A stretch of DNA of 64,000 nucleotides from the NCBI GenBank assembly GCA_011109175.1, contig RDEW01000016.1, forward strand, positions 183,349 through 247,348, in the 5' to 3' direction. How positions within the stretch are numbered: the first letter of the stretch is position 1; every line of letters starts with the position of its first letter. Below, piece after piece: positions 1-10,914 of the stretch. A model generated the notes under the pieces. That model ran no database searches. It had not been told where the DNA came from and saw nothing but the letters and a program-made list of their open reading frames with translations. The position numbers and the translations under genes were made by a program. This stretch comes from Dicyema japonicum (Eukaryota; Dicyemida; Rhombozoa; Dicyemidae).

Positions 1-59
1 ATGGTGCTACACGTCAGATGTTAGTACTGTGGTCTCTAAATGTGTTTATTGTCAGGTAT

Positions 60-1245
60 CAAATATAGTAATTTTAGTCAAAACGACTGCTTGCAACTAA
101 ACCTGAAATTACGCCAATCATTGCTTATGCTCCAAGAGATCGATACATTGTAGATCTTGTTGATTTACGTCGATATTCTTCTCAAAATGAAAACTATTCT
201 TAGGTAATTAGTTTACAACATATTTATCAGATTATGGTTCTTATAGACTCATTTTCTACATTTGCTGTTGTTGAAAGTGCTTTCACGAAATCTGGAATTG
301 AGATATCCAGAATTCTAAAAAATATTTTTTTTCTTATTGGACGCCAATTATCCTACATACGGATAATGTCAAGGAATTCAAAAATTAGCACATGCAAGAG
401 TTATGCGATAAATTTGCCATNTGTAGATCTTGTTGATTTACGTCGATGTTCTTCTCAAAATGAAAACTATTCTTGGGTAATTAGTTTACAACATATTTAT
501 CAGATTATGGTTCTTATAGACTCATTTTCTACATTTGCTGTTGTTGAAAGTGCTTTCACGAAATCTGGAATTGAGATATCTAGAATTCTAAAAAATAGTT
601 TTTTTCTTATTGGACCGCCTATAATCCTACATACGATGGCAAAGAATTCAGAAATCAGCACATGCAAGAGTTATGCGATAAATTTGCCATTTCGCATGTT
701 ACAGGACGTACACGAGCTCCTTGGATTCAAGGACAGTAGAGCGGTTTTTGTTTTTTTATCTCATTAGATTTAACCAATAAATTAAAAAATGGGTTTCTTC
801 CACGAGTTCATCCAAGGGAAATTTCGGAAGTTATATTGACTTCATAAAAGACATTGTATGGGATTATAATAGATCAAACCATCATATAACAAGACAGCGG
901 CCTTTAGAGATTTTCTACAGCGTCAATCTGGAGAAAAAATACGATCAGGAAAAAATGGAAAAAATAGAAGAAAAACGAAAAATTGCTCTTGAAAATCTAA
1001 TAAAGTCAGGTGAAAAGATGAAAAACGCCGAAGATGGAAATAGGATGAATTTAGGAGACGAAATTCAATTACGTCATGATGGGGATGCCAATGAAGGTAA
1101 TTCGCACCACCCATTATATGACGAAGGTTCTACAAAAAAGTACCAAGTTGTCAGTAAGAAAGGAGAACTGTCAACTATTGTTGACCAAAACGAAGAAAAT
1201 AATGAATATAACACAGTTCGCATTAGTCGATCTAAAAAATTGTGA
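60..1245 (+). mobile_element. Degenerate integrase (rve core) of a KRBA2/Ty3-like retroelement
   Basis: Conceptual translation gives a broken retroviral-type integrase core. DRYIVDLVDLRRYSSQNENY near 140-205 matches the first catalytic-Asp region of this family. At 610-720 it reads PPIILHT, then a KEF-like stretch and DKFAISHVTGRTRAPW, the segment around the second Asp. Stops at 203-205 and 764-766 and frame changes show it is dead. The last part (about 831-1245) is open and includes DYNRSNHHITRQRPLEIFY, the integrase C-terminal core region, followed by a basic and acidic tail. No LTR, protease or RT is recognisable, so this is a fragment. The KRBA2-type placement is from memory of the family. 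Confidence 0.6.
149..690. repeat. Near-identical 270-bp copies on either side of a single N (likely assembly join)
   Basis: Bases 149-420 and 422-690 are almost identical and are separated by one N at 421. This is what scaffolding two overlapping contig ends would leave. The integrase segment is therefore probably single-copy in the genome. Confidence 0.8.
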
Positions 1246-1317
1246 CCTTTGAAATTTTTCAAGATGTGTGTTTTTTTTAAATTGGATCACTTTTATGATT
1301 ACTAACATTACCTGGGT

Positions 1318-1405
1318 TAGGGTTAGAGTTAGGGTTAAAGAATAGGGTTAGCGTTTAGGGTTAGAGTTAGGGTTTAGTGTTAGAGTAAAGGTTAGGGTTG
1401 ATTTA
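1318..1405 (+). repeat. Interstitial telomere-like (TTAGGG)n variants
   Basis: About 14 imperfect GGGTTA/GGTTAG units with variants such as TTAGAG, TTAAAG and TTTAGG. TTAGGG is the ancestral animal telomere repeat. A short degenerate block flanked by transposon remains looks like an internal relic and not a chromosome end. Confidence 0.75.
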
Positions 1406-1560
1406 TAATAGTTTAGCTTGACAGATTGTAATTTTAAATATTTATTTTAAAAATTTAAACAAATTGAATAAGTTTTAGAGCTAACTTAGTATGGCTAACC
1501 ATTTTTACGTAATTTTATAATAAAATATTAAATCGATACATAATTGTTTAGAAAGTCATG

Positions 1561-1804
1561 TCATGTTGGTTTTCAAGTAATTCCTATAATCACAACTAGT
1601 GGTATAAAACTTATAAATATTAGATATTTAATGAATATTTAATTAAAATAATTCCAAAAATGTGATTTTTATTAAAAATTAGTCATGTTGGTTTTCAAGT
1701 AATTCCTATAATCACAACTAGTGGTATAAAACTTATAAATTTTAGATATTTAATGAATATTTAATTAAAAGAATTCCAAAAATGTGATTTTTATTAAAAA
1801 TTAT
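1561..1804. repeat. Tandem duplication, 122-bp unit x 2
   Basis: The unit beginning TCATGTTGGTTTTCAAG at 1561 recurs at 1683 with only a few differences, ending in GTGATTTTTATTAAAAATTA. There is no N between the copies, so unlike the duplications at 421 and 2827 this is probably real. Confidence 0.85.
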
Positions 1805-1949
1805 GAATCTCCCATGTACGGCGTCTCGCATGTATGGACTGTGACAAATAATTTACTAAAATTCACCCAATTTACATGGTTTTCTGATCAAAATGGGGAA
1901 AAATCAATTTTAAGTGAATTCAGAAGAGGGACTAAAATCGTTGCTAGAC

Positions 1950-2700
1950 GAGGACACATTAAATATGTTAAGTGTTCGATTTTCAAAGTCTGGGTTTGCC
2001 CAGTGCACTCTCGAATATTTATAACTCACATTGGCACTCCAGAAGGTAACTCACTATAACCAAATCTCTTGTTGTTCATCTGGAACCTGAGAGCTAACAA
2101 TTGTCTAACTTCTATCTAGGAATTAATATATGTGGATGACCTGGATTTTGTTTTTGAAGACATCATTGATATAAGAATTGCTTATATGTTCCTGAAGTGT
2201 TTGGAAAGTGGTTCCTTAAAATGAACGAACAAAAAACTGAGCTTATTACAATCAAACGGGAAGCAAATTTACCGATGAGATTAGGAGGTGAGCAAAAAAA
2301 GTCGGGCGTTTGCTGAACTTGGAAGACGTTTAACGAAGAAAGATATTGTCGACAATATCACTGAAGAGACTAAAATCGACATGAGAGATATGTGCATGTA
2401 ACAAAAAGAGGAAAAGTAGGACTTTCGTACAAACCATACTGCACTACAACTCGGGAACGTGGGGACTAACTAAGACATGATGTTTTCAAATACACAGCTT
2501 GCACATCGCAGTAACTGGATGTGATTATTACAAAGATCCGATGGGGATTATTGGGGCACATATTACGGATAAATCATACCGTACGTGCTTACGATATTAT
2601 TGAATCGAAACTCGGTTCTTTTTCAATACATGCTTCACGAAATAAGGCTCTAAATGAATTAATGAATTTTTTTTGCATATTAGATCAAAAAATAAAAAAA
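1950..2700 (+). mobile_element. Degenerate APE-type LINE, RT fragment
   Basis: Fragments in all three frames match the complete LINE at 38.5-41.6 kb. IGTPEGNSL (about 2032-2058) corresponds to its IGTPQGDSL motif. VDDLDF (about 2132-2150) stands for the catalytic YADDVDF, and GKWFLKMN...KTELITIKRE matches its thumb region. GLLGHILRIN near 2550 matches FGHILRMN. Many stops and frame changes: a dead copy. Confidence 0.6.
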
Positions 2701-2736
2701 TGAACAATGCCGAATTTGTAAATATCATTATAAATT

Positions 2737-2914
2737 TTTTTAAATAAAATTTTGAATTTTTTACCGACTTGTGGGGATGAGTGATATAGTTGTTGTGCGA
2801 AAATATTCAAAACTGAAGGACTACGANTTTTTTTAAATAAAATTTTGAATTTTTACCGGCTTGTGGGGATGTGTGATACAGTTGTTATGCGAAAATGTTC
2901 AAAACTGAAGGACT
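2737..2914. repeat. 88-bp duplicate flanking an N (likely assembly join)
   Basis: The block TTTTTTTAAATAAAATTTTG to GAAGGACTA occurs before (2737-2826) and after (2828-2914) the single N at 2827, with a few mismatches. Same pattern as at 421. Confidence 0.75.
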
Positions 2915-3701
2915 AGAACTACCACATTCTGAAATGGAGTCAGTTGCCTCCCTTCAGGAGGTTGGAATCTTTCCGAAAGAAAAGAAATGCCTTAAAAGAC
3001 ATTTGATGACCCTTCTCCATGTATTGCAAAAGAACCTTACTTTTTTTAATTTTGACGTTTTTCTAATAGGTGATGTATATGGCTACTCTATTATGAACCC
3101 ATGGTTCCTCAAAAACCACAAGAAAATATCCCCTGGGAAGTCGAGCACTGCGATTATCTCCTCCTACAGGAAACATACATCCTTCGATCCTAAATTAACT
3201 TGGAATGGAGAGCTTATCCCAGTTAATAAGAACCCATCAATCCTTGGAGTTACATATGACCCGTTGATGACGTTCACACATCATGTGGACACAATAATTT
3301 CAAAAGTTCAAAAAAAGATGGGGATCCTCAAGACCTTTGCTAGATCGCCAATATCTTCACTTTCTCATCTCAAATTATTATACAAACAGTATATTCTACC
3401 TACAATGGAACATGCATGTACTGCGTGGATTACACCCCTGTCAATATCCACGCAGAACAAGTTAGAGGTCATACAAAATCAATGCCTCCGGATCCATCCT
3501 AAATGTGACAGAATGACGCCTACGTCAGAAATGAGGAACAGGCTAGATCTCAAAAAAGTTATGGAACATCTCGGTGACGAACAACAAAAATTTTTGAAAA
3601 TGGTGCAATCTTCTGGTAGCCCCCTTGAAGATGAGTTTCTTGCCTACCAGAAGGATGCTCGCAAATTTGAAATTAAACCTTCCCCTTTTGAACGATCATA
3701 A
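2895..3701 (+). CDS. Jockey-like LINE reverse transcriptase, C-terminal part
   Basis: A 268-residue open frame. From about residue 70 on it resembles the end of the RT and thumb of Jockey-type LINEs: LKNHKKISPGKSS, then WNGELIPVNKNPSILGVTYD (the K..YLG.. block of this clade), THHVDTIISKVQKKMGILK, LYKQYILPTMEHACTAW and an NKLEVIQNQCLRI stretch. The catalytic palm (YADD) is missing upstream, so the copy is 5'-truncated. The first 60 or so residues are not recognised. The frame ends just before a 3' UTR that is repeated at 3730-3931. A diverged copy lies on the minus strand at 30.9-31.4 kb. Open but incomplete, hence not functional. Confidence 0.75.
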   Translation: MFKTEGLELPHSEMESVASLQEVGIFPKEKKCLKRHLMTLLHVLQKNLTFFNFDVFLIGDVYGYSIMNPWFLKNHKKISPGKSSTAIISSYRKHTSFDPKLTWNGELIPVNKNPSILGVTYDPLMTFTHHVDTIISKVQKKMGILKTFARSPISSLSHLKLLYKQYILPTMEHACTAWITPLSISTQNKLEVIQNQCLRIHPKCDRMTPTSEMRNRLDLKKVMEHLGDEQQKFLKMVQSSGSPLEDEFLAYQKDARKFEIKPSPFERS

Positions 3702-3729
3702 AAAATTGCAGACAAAGTCGAAACAAAAG

Positions 3730-3931
3730 AGGACGCACTGACACCGGGATCACTTAATTAGACGATAACTTTTTCCTCTTTCCTGTGTCCAGGGGATTAT
3801 AATAATAATATGGCTACCCTATGATTTTCGAGGACGGACTGACACCGGGATCACTTAATTAGACGATAACTTTTTCCTCTTTCCTGTGTCCAGGGGATTA
3901 TAATAATAATATGGCTACCCTATGATTTTCT
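3730..3931 (+). repeat. Duplicated 3' UTR of the Jockey-like LINE (101 bp x 2)
   Basis: Two copies of AGGACG(C/G)ACTGACACCGGG...TATGATTTTC with period 101. Each holds GGGATCACTTAATTAG and ends in ATTATAATAATAATATGG. GGATCACTTAATTA recurs at the 3' end of copies near 6.75, 30.7 and 30.95 kb, so it marks this LINE family's tail. Confidence 0.75.
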
Positions 3932-4945
3932 TATAGTGGTTGAGTGGTCTCTAATAATATCTATGTCTTATCGTACTCCCAGTCTGTCTATTCTACTTCC
4001 TCTACAATAGCAACTTTCGACGTCAGGAGACTGCGGAAGACCTCGATGAACAGCGGAGACGTGAGGTAGAAAAATACATAGAGAAAACTGGTAGAACTGA
4101 TAGTGAAAAGCAAGGCATAAACAGAACCCTAAGTATTCATATACTTATGGGTAACGCGGGAGTGCAGTTAACTAATTAATTAACTAACTATGATCTTGTT
4201 AATTTGCCACGTGGTGTCATGTGGCTACATGATTGAAGATTTCCATTTCTTCTTTCTGATGACGTCATAGCATACCTTAATTATGAGACCCTTAATGCCT
4301 AGCCGACATTCAAAATGATCCATTTCTTCGGTTCATCGGGAGACGATTTTATTCTCTGGCGACGAGTTCTGGCATCGGCCTCAGCTTCCGGACAATTTCC
4401 TCTGGTTCACTATGCTTGGATGAGGTTCTACTAAATAGCGTCAGGATCACGGGATTAGATAGTTTTGATTTACCCTTGGTTAGTTTCTCTCTAAGACAAA
4501 AAGCTCTCATCCAGGTTCCTTCAATATGGTGGGAGAGATTTTGAACAAACTCCTTCTTTATTTTAGAGAGTTTAGTTTATAATGTCTTTTTAGTCCATTA
4601 AGAAGGGGTCGAGAGGCTAGAGCCACTTTGAGCAAATGAGAGCTATACCATTGTGTGGAAAAGTTGCGTCACCAGTTTAAGAGTTAACCACTAGGCTAAC
4701 TGGTCAAGGATTAACACTAAAAAATCCAAAAATAACAATTAAAATATGAGACTCACTCCTCCGTCAATTTAAAAAAATCAGAGTTGTATAGTCATAGCGA
4801 TCGTTAATAGGACGAATAGATTTTTTTCTAGCAAACCGTTCGATTCTTTTCTATATAAACTAGAAATTATGCTTAAATTAGTAGAAAATTAGCATAAAGT
4901 CAAGATAATTCAAAACTTTCTACAATTTACGATTATAAATAGCGA
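3932..4945. other. About 1 kb without recognised gene
   Basis: Mixed-composition DNA with no long frame on either strand. The minus strand at 4320-4590 has a stretch free of stops, HHIEGTWMRAFCLREKL and on, which looks coding-like but was not identified. It may be transposon residue. Confidence 0.4.
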
Positions 4946-4949
4946 GACT

Positions 4950-5395
4950 AGACTCGTTTCACAGGATCATCTAAGAAACATAACTGGATTGTCCTATCCA
5001 TCCTAGATCTCGCGGAAAAGACTGTACAATAACTGTGACTGTGTACCATTAAGTCTCGAGATCTCTTGTTGGAGACTTTTTGCTCTCGTTGGAGACTTTT
5101 TGGACACGTCCTGAAGTTGGACCCGATATCCCCCCCCGAATATCGCAATGGAAGATTACTACTCCTCCTCTAATGTAAAACGCTTTCGTGGAAGACCGAG
5201 AACAACCCTCCTGGTTACAAAACGAACTGAAAGCCGTGAAGAAAACATTGGTCATCTGGTGATTATCTGGACTCACTGAGGGACCTAGCTAAAAACAGAA
5301 GAGCTTAAAGCAAGCTAACTAGTTCTCTATATTTTTTTCTGCACACGTGGAGCGATAAATATTATGGCTCTCGTGAAAGTGCTAATAATAAATAG
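4950..5395 (+). mobile_element. APE-type LINE, 3' end fragment
   Basis: Matches the end of the complete LINE at 41.1-41.58 kb. It reads DSFHRIILRNITGLS, later AMEDYYSS and KRFRGRPRTTLL with frame changes. It ends in the family tail GCACACGTGGAGCGATAAATATTATGGCTCTCGTGAAAGTGC (written in two parts: the GGAGC...ATATTATGG block and the CTCTCGTGAAAGTGC block) followed by TAATAATAA. 5'-truncated insertion. Confidence 0.7.
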
Positions 5396-5399
5396 CGAG

Positions 5400-6555
5400 A
5401 ATCATAAAATCATGACAACTTGTAGTTACTACAACGTCCTCAAGACTGAACATGGTCCGTTTTTCAATAGGCAAGGTACTTTATTTCACTCATTGAAATG
5501 GACATCCACCTTGTTGTTGGGGAATATAAGTTATCACAAAAAACGATTTTTCACCACTCGGGAGCAATTGAGTTTTATGTGACAGGAATGGAGTTTGGCG
5601 TTAAGAGCTGCAGAAAGGATTGATCGATGTTCTCAATTTGATGTTTTCAAAGGACCCGAGCATAAAATGGAGATTAGAACATCATGAGATCCACGTTGAC
5701 CAACATACCATCTTAGGGCAGTCGACCAATTAACCAACCGGCCTCTCCCGTTAATTAAGAGGACATTTAAGGATTAATGACTAATATCACTTCTTCCATC
5801 TGAAGGCAGACGATCTTTCGCATGTTCGTCAAGGTTTTTGGACCGACGAAATTTGAAACTACAACGTTAATGTATCCGGAGCTGAAAGAATTTGTGCATT
5901 CAATGGCTCAAAGTTCTCACTTGTTCCACAGGTATTGATTAACGGGATGAGGAGTGAAAAATATGTCATTTGTGAGACAATAAGTTTTGACGTGGTCAAG
6001 GATCATTATGACGTTGACTTTTCTATGATAAAGCTGGGACTTTGCTATTCAAGAACACTGACCAAACTATCTTAAGAAACTGCATACTCAAAACTCTCCC
6101 GTGTTCCCAAAAACGGATAGACAAATATATCTGAGACTTAAAATACAAAATTGAAAAAAAGTCATTGACATAATCTCCGATATTCTCATAAATTGCAACC
6201 GCTTCCATGTTCTTTACAAAAATAATATAGTCCTTATCCTCTTGTGGCTTATAGATTGACTCAATTTTTTATTTAATCTCAAGAATTCAGACAACGATAA
6301 AGTTAGGAAACTCCGACGTTCCGACAATTTATTTAAGAAACTCCATTATCACCGAGAAAGTGTCAAAACCAACTACAGAAAAACCTCTCGAATCCGCGAA
6401 AATTGGGACCTGGTAAATTACGGCGGACTCGAGGGGCAAATTTGAATTTTTTTATAAATTAATAAAATGCATTTTTTTAATTTTAAAGACTAATTAAAAA
6501 TGAAAACATTAATTTCCTTAAAAATAATCAGTTATTCTTGTTTTAATGGCTCCGG
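5400..6555. other. About 1.15 kb without recognised gene
   Basis: Short frames only, none with recognisable motifs. GGCGGACTCGAGGGGCAAATT near 6420 resembles GGCGGATTCGAGAGGTTTTACTG near 7360, hinting at shared repeat debris. AT-rich after 6430. Confidence 0.4.
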
Positions 6556-6559
6556 CTTC

Positions 6560-6830
6560 ATCGGTCTGTGTGGCCAAGAAACAAGTCGTTTCTTCCATTC
6601 ATGGCTAGAGCCTCAAATACACGAAATTTGGGGAAAAAACCCACCCCTCTTCAAACTCTAATGAAAGATGATCGTCGTCTATTCAGGAAAGCCGTGGGTA
6701 CTCTGGAGGAACATAGGAAAAACCTTTCGATCCTGTTGAGGCGTACCTGGATCACTTAATTAGTTAGTTTGCTCCTTCTTTCTTGGTGTTCCCTTTCGGG
6801 GTTATTAAATAAATAAAATAAATATTCTTG
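6560..6830 (+). mobile_element. Jockey-like LINE, 3' end fragment
   Basis: A frame with internal KDDRRLFRKAVGTLEEHRKN, like the basic C-terminal end of the Jockey-like protein at 2.9-3.7 kb. It is followed by CCTGGATCACTTAATTAG, a short UTR and the tail GGGTTATTAAATAAATAAAATAAAT. A 5'-truncated insertion of about 270 bp. Confidence 0.6.
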
Positions 6831-7260
6831 TTTTAATGTTTGTCTTGATGTTTCTACTAACATCATCGAGGACATTGAAGACATCAAAGTTAATTTCATT
6901 CTTTTGTTTAAAGTACTTATTCAATGTACAGACAGCATTCGTTGCATCATAGTCTACAAACGACTTGTTCATTCTTTTGTTCTCCATCATTAATGCATTC
7001 TTTGTCTTCATTATTTTTATCCAAATTTTTTAAGATCTCTTCATTCTCTGTATACTCATAGAGAAGAAACTCATCTTCTGGAATTGGATATTTATTTGCA
7101 GTCTAGACACGAATTCTTGATAAGTTTCAGGCTAAAACTCGTCATTAATTTCTTCAATAAAATCTTGGGTCCATTTAGCACGTCAAAAACAGTTTATTAT
7201 TTTTGTACTATTTCCATGCTTGATAGGTATAAATTATAGCATCCTTAAGGCTTTTTTCTT
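6800..7260 (-). mobile_element. Tigger/pogo-like transposase, C-terminal remnant
   Basis: Minus-strand fragments read LKDAI, then a TYQAWK-like stretch and NCF..AKWTQDFIEEINDEF, then PIPEDEFLLYEYTENEEIL and an acidic tail. This resembles the region after the DDE domain of Tigger transposases (KDAI...W..V...T..NCF, then an acidic tail). Stops and frame changes are frequent. Confidence 0.4.
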
Positions 7261-7335
7261 TACATGCCTCGGTTTATGATTTTCCAAGTTTAATTTTTTT
7301 TCAGTTTTTTTAATTAAAAAAATAAAAATAATAAA

Positions 7336-7608
7336 ATGAAAAAATATTTTCAAAAATGCGGCGGATTCGAGAGGTTTTACTGTAATTTAAATTTGGACTC
7401 GAATTTAGACTCGGTCTACGTGCAGTATATTCAATTGTCTCTAACTTACAAGTGTGCTGCATGGGGAACCAAACTATCAAATGCGAATATGGAAAAAATT
7501 AATACATTCCAAAAAATGGGTAGTAAGGCACTGCAAAAGTTTTCTCAGACACCTCTAAACCCTACACTGATCCTAGCTTCAAGTATTTTCCGGACACTTC
7601 TCGAGTAA
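7336..7608 (+). mobile_element. Jockey/I-like LINE, RT thumb fragment
   Basis: A 90-residue open frame with YIQLSLTYKCAAWGTKLSNA and MEKINTFQKMGSKALQKF. This is the conserved I.P.LTYG...WG...N..KIQ.FQN segment downstream of the RT palm in Jockey/I-group LINEs. No palm and no tail is seen. It overlaps the minus-strand open frame at 7579-7770. Confidence 0.6.
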
Positions 7609-7770
7609 TCTAACAGCGATCCCATTGTCTTCCTGTAATGTCCTCAAATTTCTGAATAAAAAGTCGACATGAGAATCTTGCTTCATGACTGATCGGAATT
7701 CCTCTGCATGGATAACCCTTTCCCAAGTGAGTTTCCTGGTTTTTTGCAGAAACGAGAAAACCTCGGCCAT
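7579..7770 (-). CDS. Small open frame of unknown function
   Basis: 63 codons from an ATG (MAEVFSFLQKTRKLTW...), amphipathic and charged, no signal peptide or membrane segment. It starts 142 bp beyond the stop of TAF5 on the same strand. A 25-nt GT...AG stretch covers its last codons, so the true end could differ. The plus strand under its end is LINE sequence, which argues against a long gene. No family recognised. Confidence 0.25.
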   Translation of the reverse strand: MAEVFSFLQKTRKLTWERVIHAEEFRSVMKQDSHVDFLFRNLRTLQEDNGIAVRLLEKCPENT

Positions 7771-7911
7771 TGTTTTAGGTCAAATCCTTTAAAAGAAGAG
7801 TAACAAGGATTCACTTTCATGTAAAGAAAGAAGACTTAGGATTTCCCGCTTAAATGAGATAATATACTCCTCTTATGTTAAGGATTTATCAAAAAATTAA
7901 TTTAAAAAAAT

Positions 7912-9996
7912 TCATTCATCAGATTCACTATTAAAGACATCAATACCAAGGAGGAGATTCCGATTCGTGAAATGAAGAGAATACAAAATTGAATCCTTAG
8001 TCAAATACTTCGACAGCATATACTCGCTTTCATTACAATCACTAAATTCATCATTTAAGCTACAAAGTTAAAAAGGGCGATTCATTCTCCATTCTGGCTA
8101 AATGCCGTAAAATTGAGCGAAAATCCCAGATAAAAATCTTGCTTTTGTAAGTTCCTAGAACAAAGTCCACCTTCAGACATACCACAAGCAAGAATCTCCC
8201 CTTCTCGTGAAAAAGTCATGGTGGTGATGTTTTCGTCATCACACAACAGCCGAACCGCCAACTCCCCGGTGGCCAAACTCCAAACCATTATGCAACCGTC
8301 GACTCCTCCGCTGAGCAAATATCGTCCATCATTCGAGAAAACCAAACAAGAGACAGTTTCCTTATGTCCAGTAAACAGGAAGACACAACGACCGTCATAA
8401 ATATCAAAGATGCGAGTCATTCCATCATGGGAACCTGTAGCAACGTAGTTTCCGTTAGGATGGTGAGCCAAACACTAGAGATTACGGATAAAGCGACGGT
8501 TAAGTCGGCCAAGTGGCCAGTGAACAATCTCAATGGAACAGGACTATCACAAGACCACAGCTTGGCTGTGCAATCCTTCCCTCCCGTCAGAAAATAATGT
8601 CCGTAAGGCCTAAAGTCATGGAAAATGCGGAAACCCGAATTTAACATCCCAAATCGGTCCCCCAAAGTCTTTGAAGACAGCCAAAGTGCTGTACGTCATC
8701 AAACTCCACAACCGAACTAAACTTGACCACAAATTGCCAAACTGGTAGAGTCCTGAGAACATGAGACGATTTTGTCCCCGATTGGGTTAAACGAACTGCC
8801 ATAAACGGGGCCTGAGTGTCCGTAAAGAATCCTCAGATTCGACGCAGTATTCCTTTCGTCACAGAGGAGTTCTGAAATGTCACCAACTGAGGAGTCAAAT
8901 ATCATAAAACCGTTATCAAAATCAATCTGCTCCAGGTCATGCATGGACTTGATTCTCAGCAGAGAAGACGACGTCAGACCATAAATGGCGAGTCGATTGT
9001 CCGCGAAAGTCGCTGACATGAGGGCAGAGTCTTCACTGATACTGGTCGAGGTCACGTTATATTTGAAATTGAGGAGAGAGTATATATAAATCGAAGGGGG
9101 AGTGTCTGAGCTGATTACAAGGCGTTTTTTGCTCGGTTTTCGCATATTCAGCCGATTCACCATTTTTTGAGGCAAAGGGACACGTGACAGATTCGGGGAC
9201 TGGAAGAAATCCTGAGTATTCTTAGAGCGGGCAGCCACCTTTTTTCGGTCGTCGTCAACAGCGGAGTCAGTCAATAAGCCGAAAAAAAGTCTTTGAGGAA
9301 AGTTGACTGGGATGACGTAAAAATCAACCCTGATTGGAAAACTGACCGATAAAATGATTGGTGAGGGAAGGATAAGAGTGGAGAGTGAAGAAAAGCTGAA
9401 TCAGAGTCTTGAGGTTTGGGTTAAGGGAAAGGAACCGTTTGAAGATCTGAAGAACTGGACTTGACAGGGAAACATTGAATTTTACGCGTCTACGGTAAAT
9501 TCGCGGAAAACCTGAAAATTCTGACGATTTTATTTTCCGTAAAATTGTACGGCTCCACGTCTACCAACTCCCCTATGATTTGGGAGTATAGGGAGTTGTC
9601 ACGGAAAATGTTTGCGTTTTTTCCGTAAAAGGAATGAGCCCCTGAAGATAAAATTCCATAAAAATACCGGAAATGTCATTTTCGGCGACAAAAAGCAAAT
9701 AAACGTGCACAAAAATCGGAAATAGACAATTGAATAACTCAGCCTGAAATATCACATTTTTACTACTTTTGTATCTCGAGGGAAGATTCGTAGAGTTGAA
9801 TCAGGTTGGAACATTCAGCCGCAGATTGGGAGGCTGAGATGGACGTGTTGTACTCTGATGGCGTCATGAATTCATTTTGAAGAGCATTTGCAGCCTCCTA
9901 GTTGATAAAAGATGTTATTTTTACATGGAAGTTATTTTGTAAGAGATATTCAACTACAGAAGATATTTGGAATGAAGAAGGCTTAGTACTTGACAT
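7912..9996 (-). CDS. TAF5: TFIID subunit 5 (TAF5), split by microintrons
   Basis: TAF5 is the WD40 scaffold of transcription factor TFIID in the nucleus. After removing introns, the frame from ATG at 9996 gives, in order: a LisH motif (VVEYLLQNNF|HEAANALQNEF), the NTD2 domain (AELFNCLFPIFVHVYL; then VKFNVSLSSPVLQIFKRFL), the linker FPQRLFFGLL, PSIYIYSLLNF, and a WD40 propeller (RILYGHSGPVYGSSF, RLFTGHLADLT, HHPNGNYVATGSHD, GRCVFLFTGHKETVSCLVFS, then KIFIWDF). The end LTKDSILYSLHFTNRNLLLG matches the family C-terminus. Stop TGA at 7914-7912. Placed introns: 9924-9898, 9511-9490, 9328-9307, 8742-8717, 8634-8610, 8497-8475, 8182-8155, 8063-8042 (22-28 nt). Joins near 9760-9740 and 9645-9560 do not resolve cleanly. 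Protein about 620 residues against about 700-800 usually. ATG follows TTGATTAG-A directly. Confidence 0.93.
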
Positions 9997-10120
9997 TCTA
10001 ATCAATTTAAGTATTAATAATATTATGAAAACTGAAATATCAGCAAGAACAACAACGAATTTTAAATATTTAAAATTTTTATTTATTACTTTTAAAATTG
10101 TCAATTATTATTTGAACTAA

Positions 10121-10474
10121 TATAATAAAATAATATTATTATTTTGTAACAGTATAGCATATATCTGTTAAAATTGGAAATAATTCATACAGATGGGCGC
10201 CTCTTGTCAATCAGCATTTTCCACAGAAAAATTACATTTCTTGCAGACTCAGAGAATCATTACTTATTAAAATAACACATTTATGTCCTGAGTAACAATA
10301 TAAGGCTTCATACTGTGGATACTTTTCCTTTTAAAAGCTAACGTAAAGACGTTAAATATTCACTTATCCCCCAAAATTATAAGACGGAGACTCATCTCAT
10401 TCTATGTATCAAGTTATCGTTTTATTTGATCTAAAAGTAGCTCTATTTGTAGTTCATTAAAAAATTACAATTTT
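10121..10474. other. AT-rich intergenic stretch
   Basis: No frame, repeat or RNA signal seen between the TAF5 5' flank and the SINE. Confidence 0.5.
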
Positions 10475-10775
10475 ACGCACAGCCATATTAGCTATAACTC
10501 CTCCCATGCAGGACACTCACTTTATTTAAGTAAAGAACAGTTATGATAACTATTTGTAGGGGAGAATCAAGAAATGTTGTTCATTTCTTTTTTTTGTTGG
10601 GTGTGAGTCCTCTATAGACGATCCGGTTCCGCAGTAAAATATTCACTGATGACGGCCTCACTCGTCAAGCCAAAGCATCGTATATGGGTGGAACTTTCAA
10701 CCGGTATGTACAACAACGAGATGAGAACTAGGGACCATCAGGCCTCTTACCCGTCACTCTTTACACTAGTCAATT
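10475..10775 (-). repeat. tRNA-derived SINE, old copy
   Basis: Read on the minus strand: a decayed tRNA-like head (B box region AGTTCTCATCTCG near 10725), then the family body (GGAACCGGATCGTCTATAGAGGACTCACACCC, in two blocks around 10640 and 10610) and the 3' tail GTCCTGCATGGGAGGAGTTA followed by TAGCTAATATGGCTGTGCGTAAA. The same order is seen at 33.2, 45.6 and 58.4 kb. Confidence 0.7.
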
Positions 10776-10914
10776 TAGTCAATAATATCAATTCAACTGT
10801 GGGACAGTATTTATATTCTTCAATTGTTGCCAAATGAGATGTCTGTAAAATTTGTCTGAAAAATTGCTAAACTCCTGTTACATGGAGTTACTCAGGAAAA
10901 AAGAAAATACAAAA

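Noticed and set aside
149-690. True tandem duplication of the integrase
   Set aside because: The copies meet exactly at a single N, as expected from an unmerged contig overlap.
7480-7600. Extension of the small minus-strand frame at 7770-7579 by 25- and 22-nt introns
   Set aside because: The joined product is not recognisable and the plus strand there encodes a clear LINE RT segment, so the splice-like motifs are probably chance.
8218-8597. Two plus-strand open frames of 60-77 codons
   Set aside because: Antisense to TAF5 WD40 exons.
8082-9274. TAF5 as a pseudogene with many frameshifts
   Set aside because: Eight of the breaks vanish when 22-28 nt GT...AG introns are removed, and the restored motifs are well conserved.
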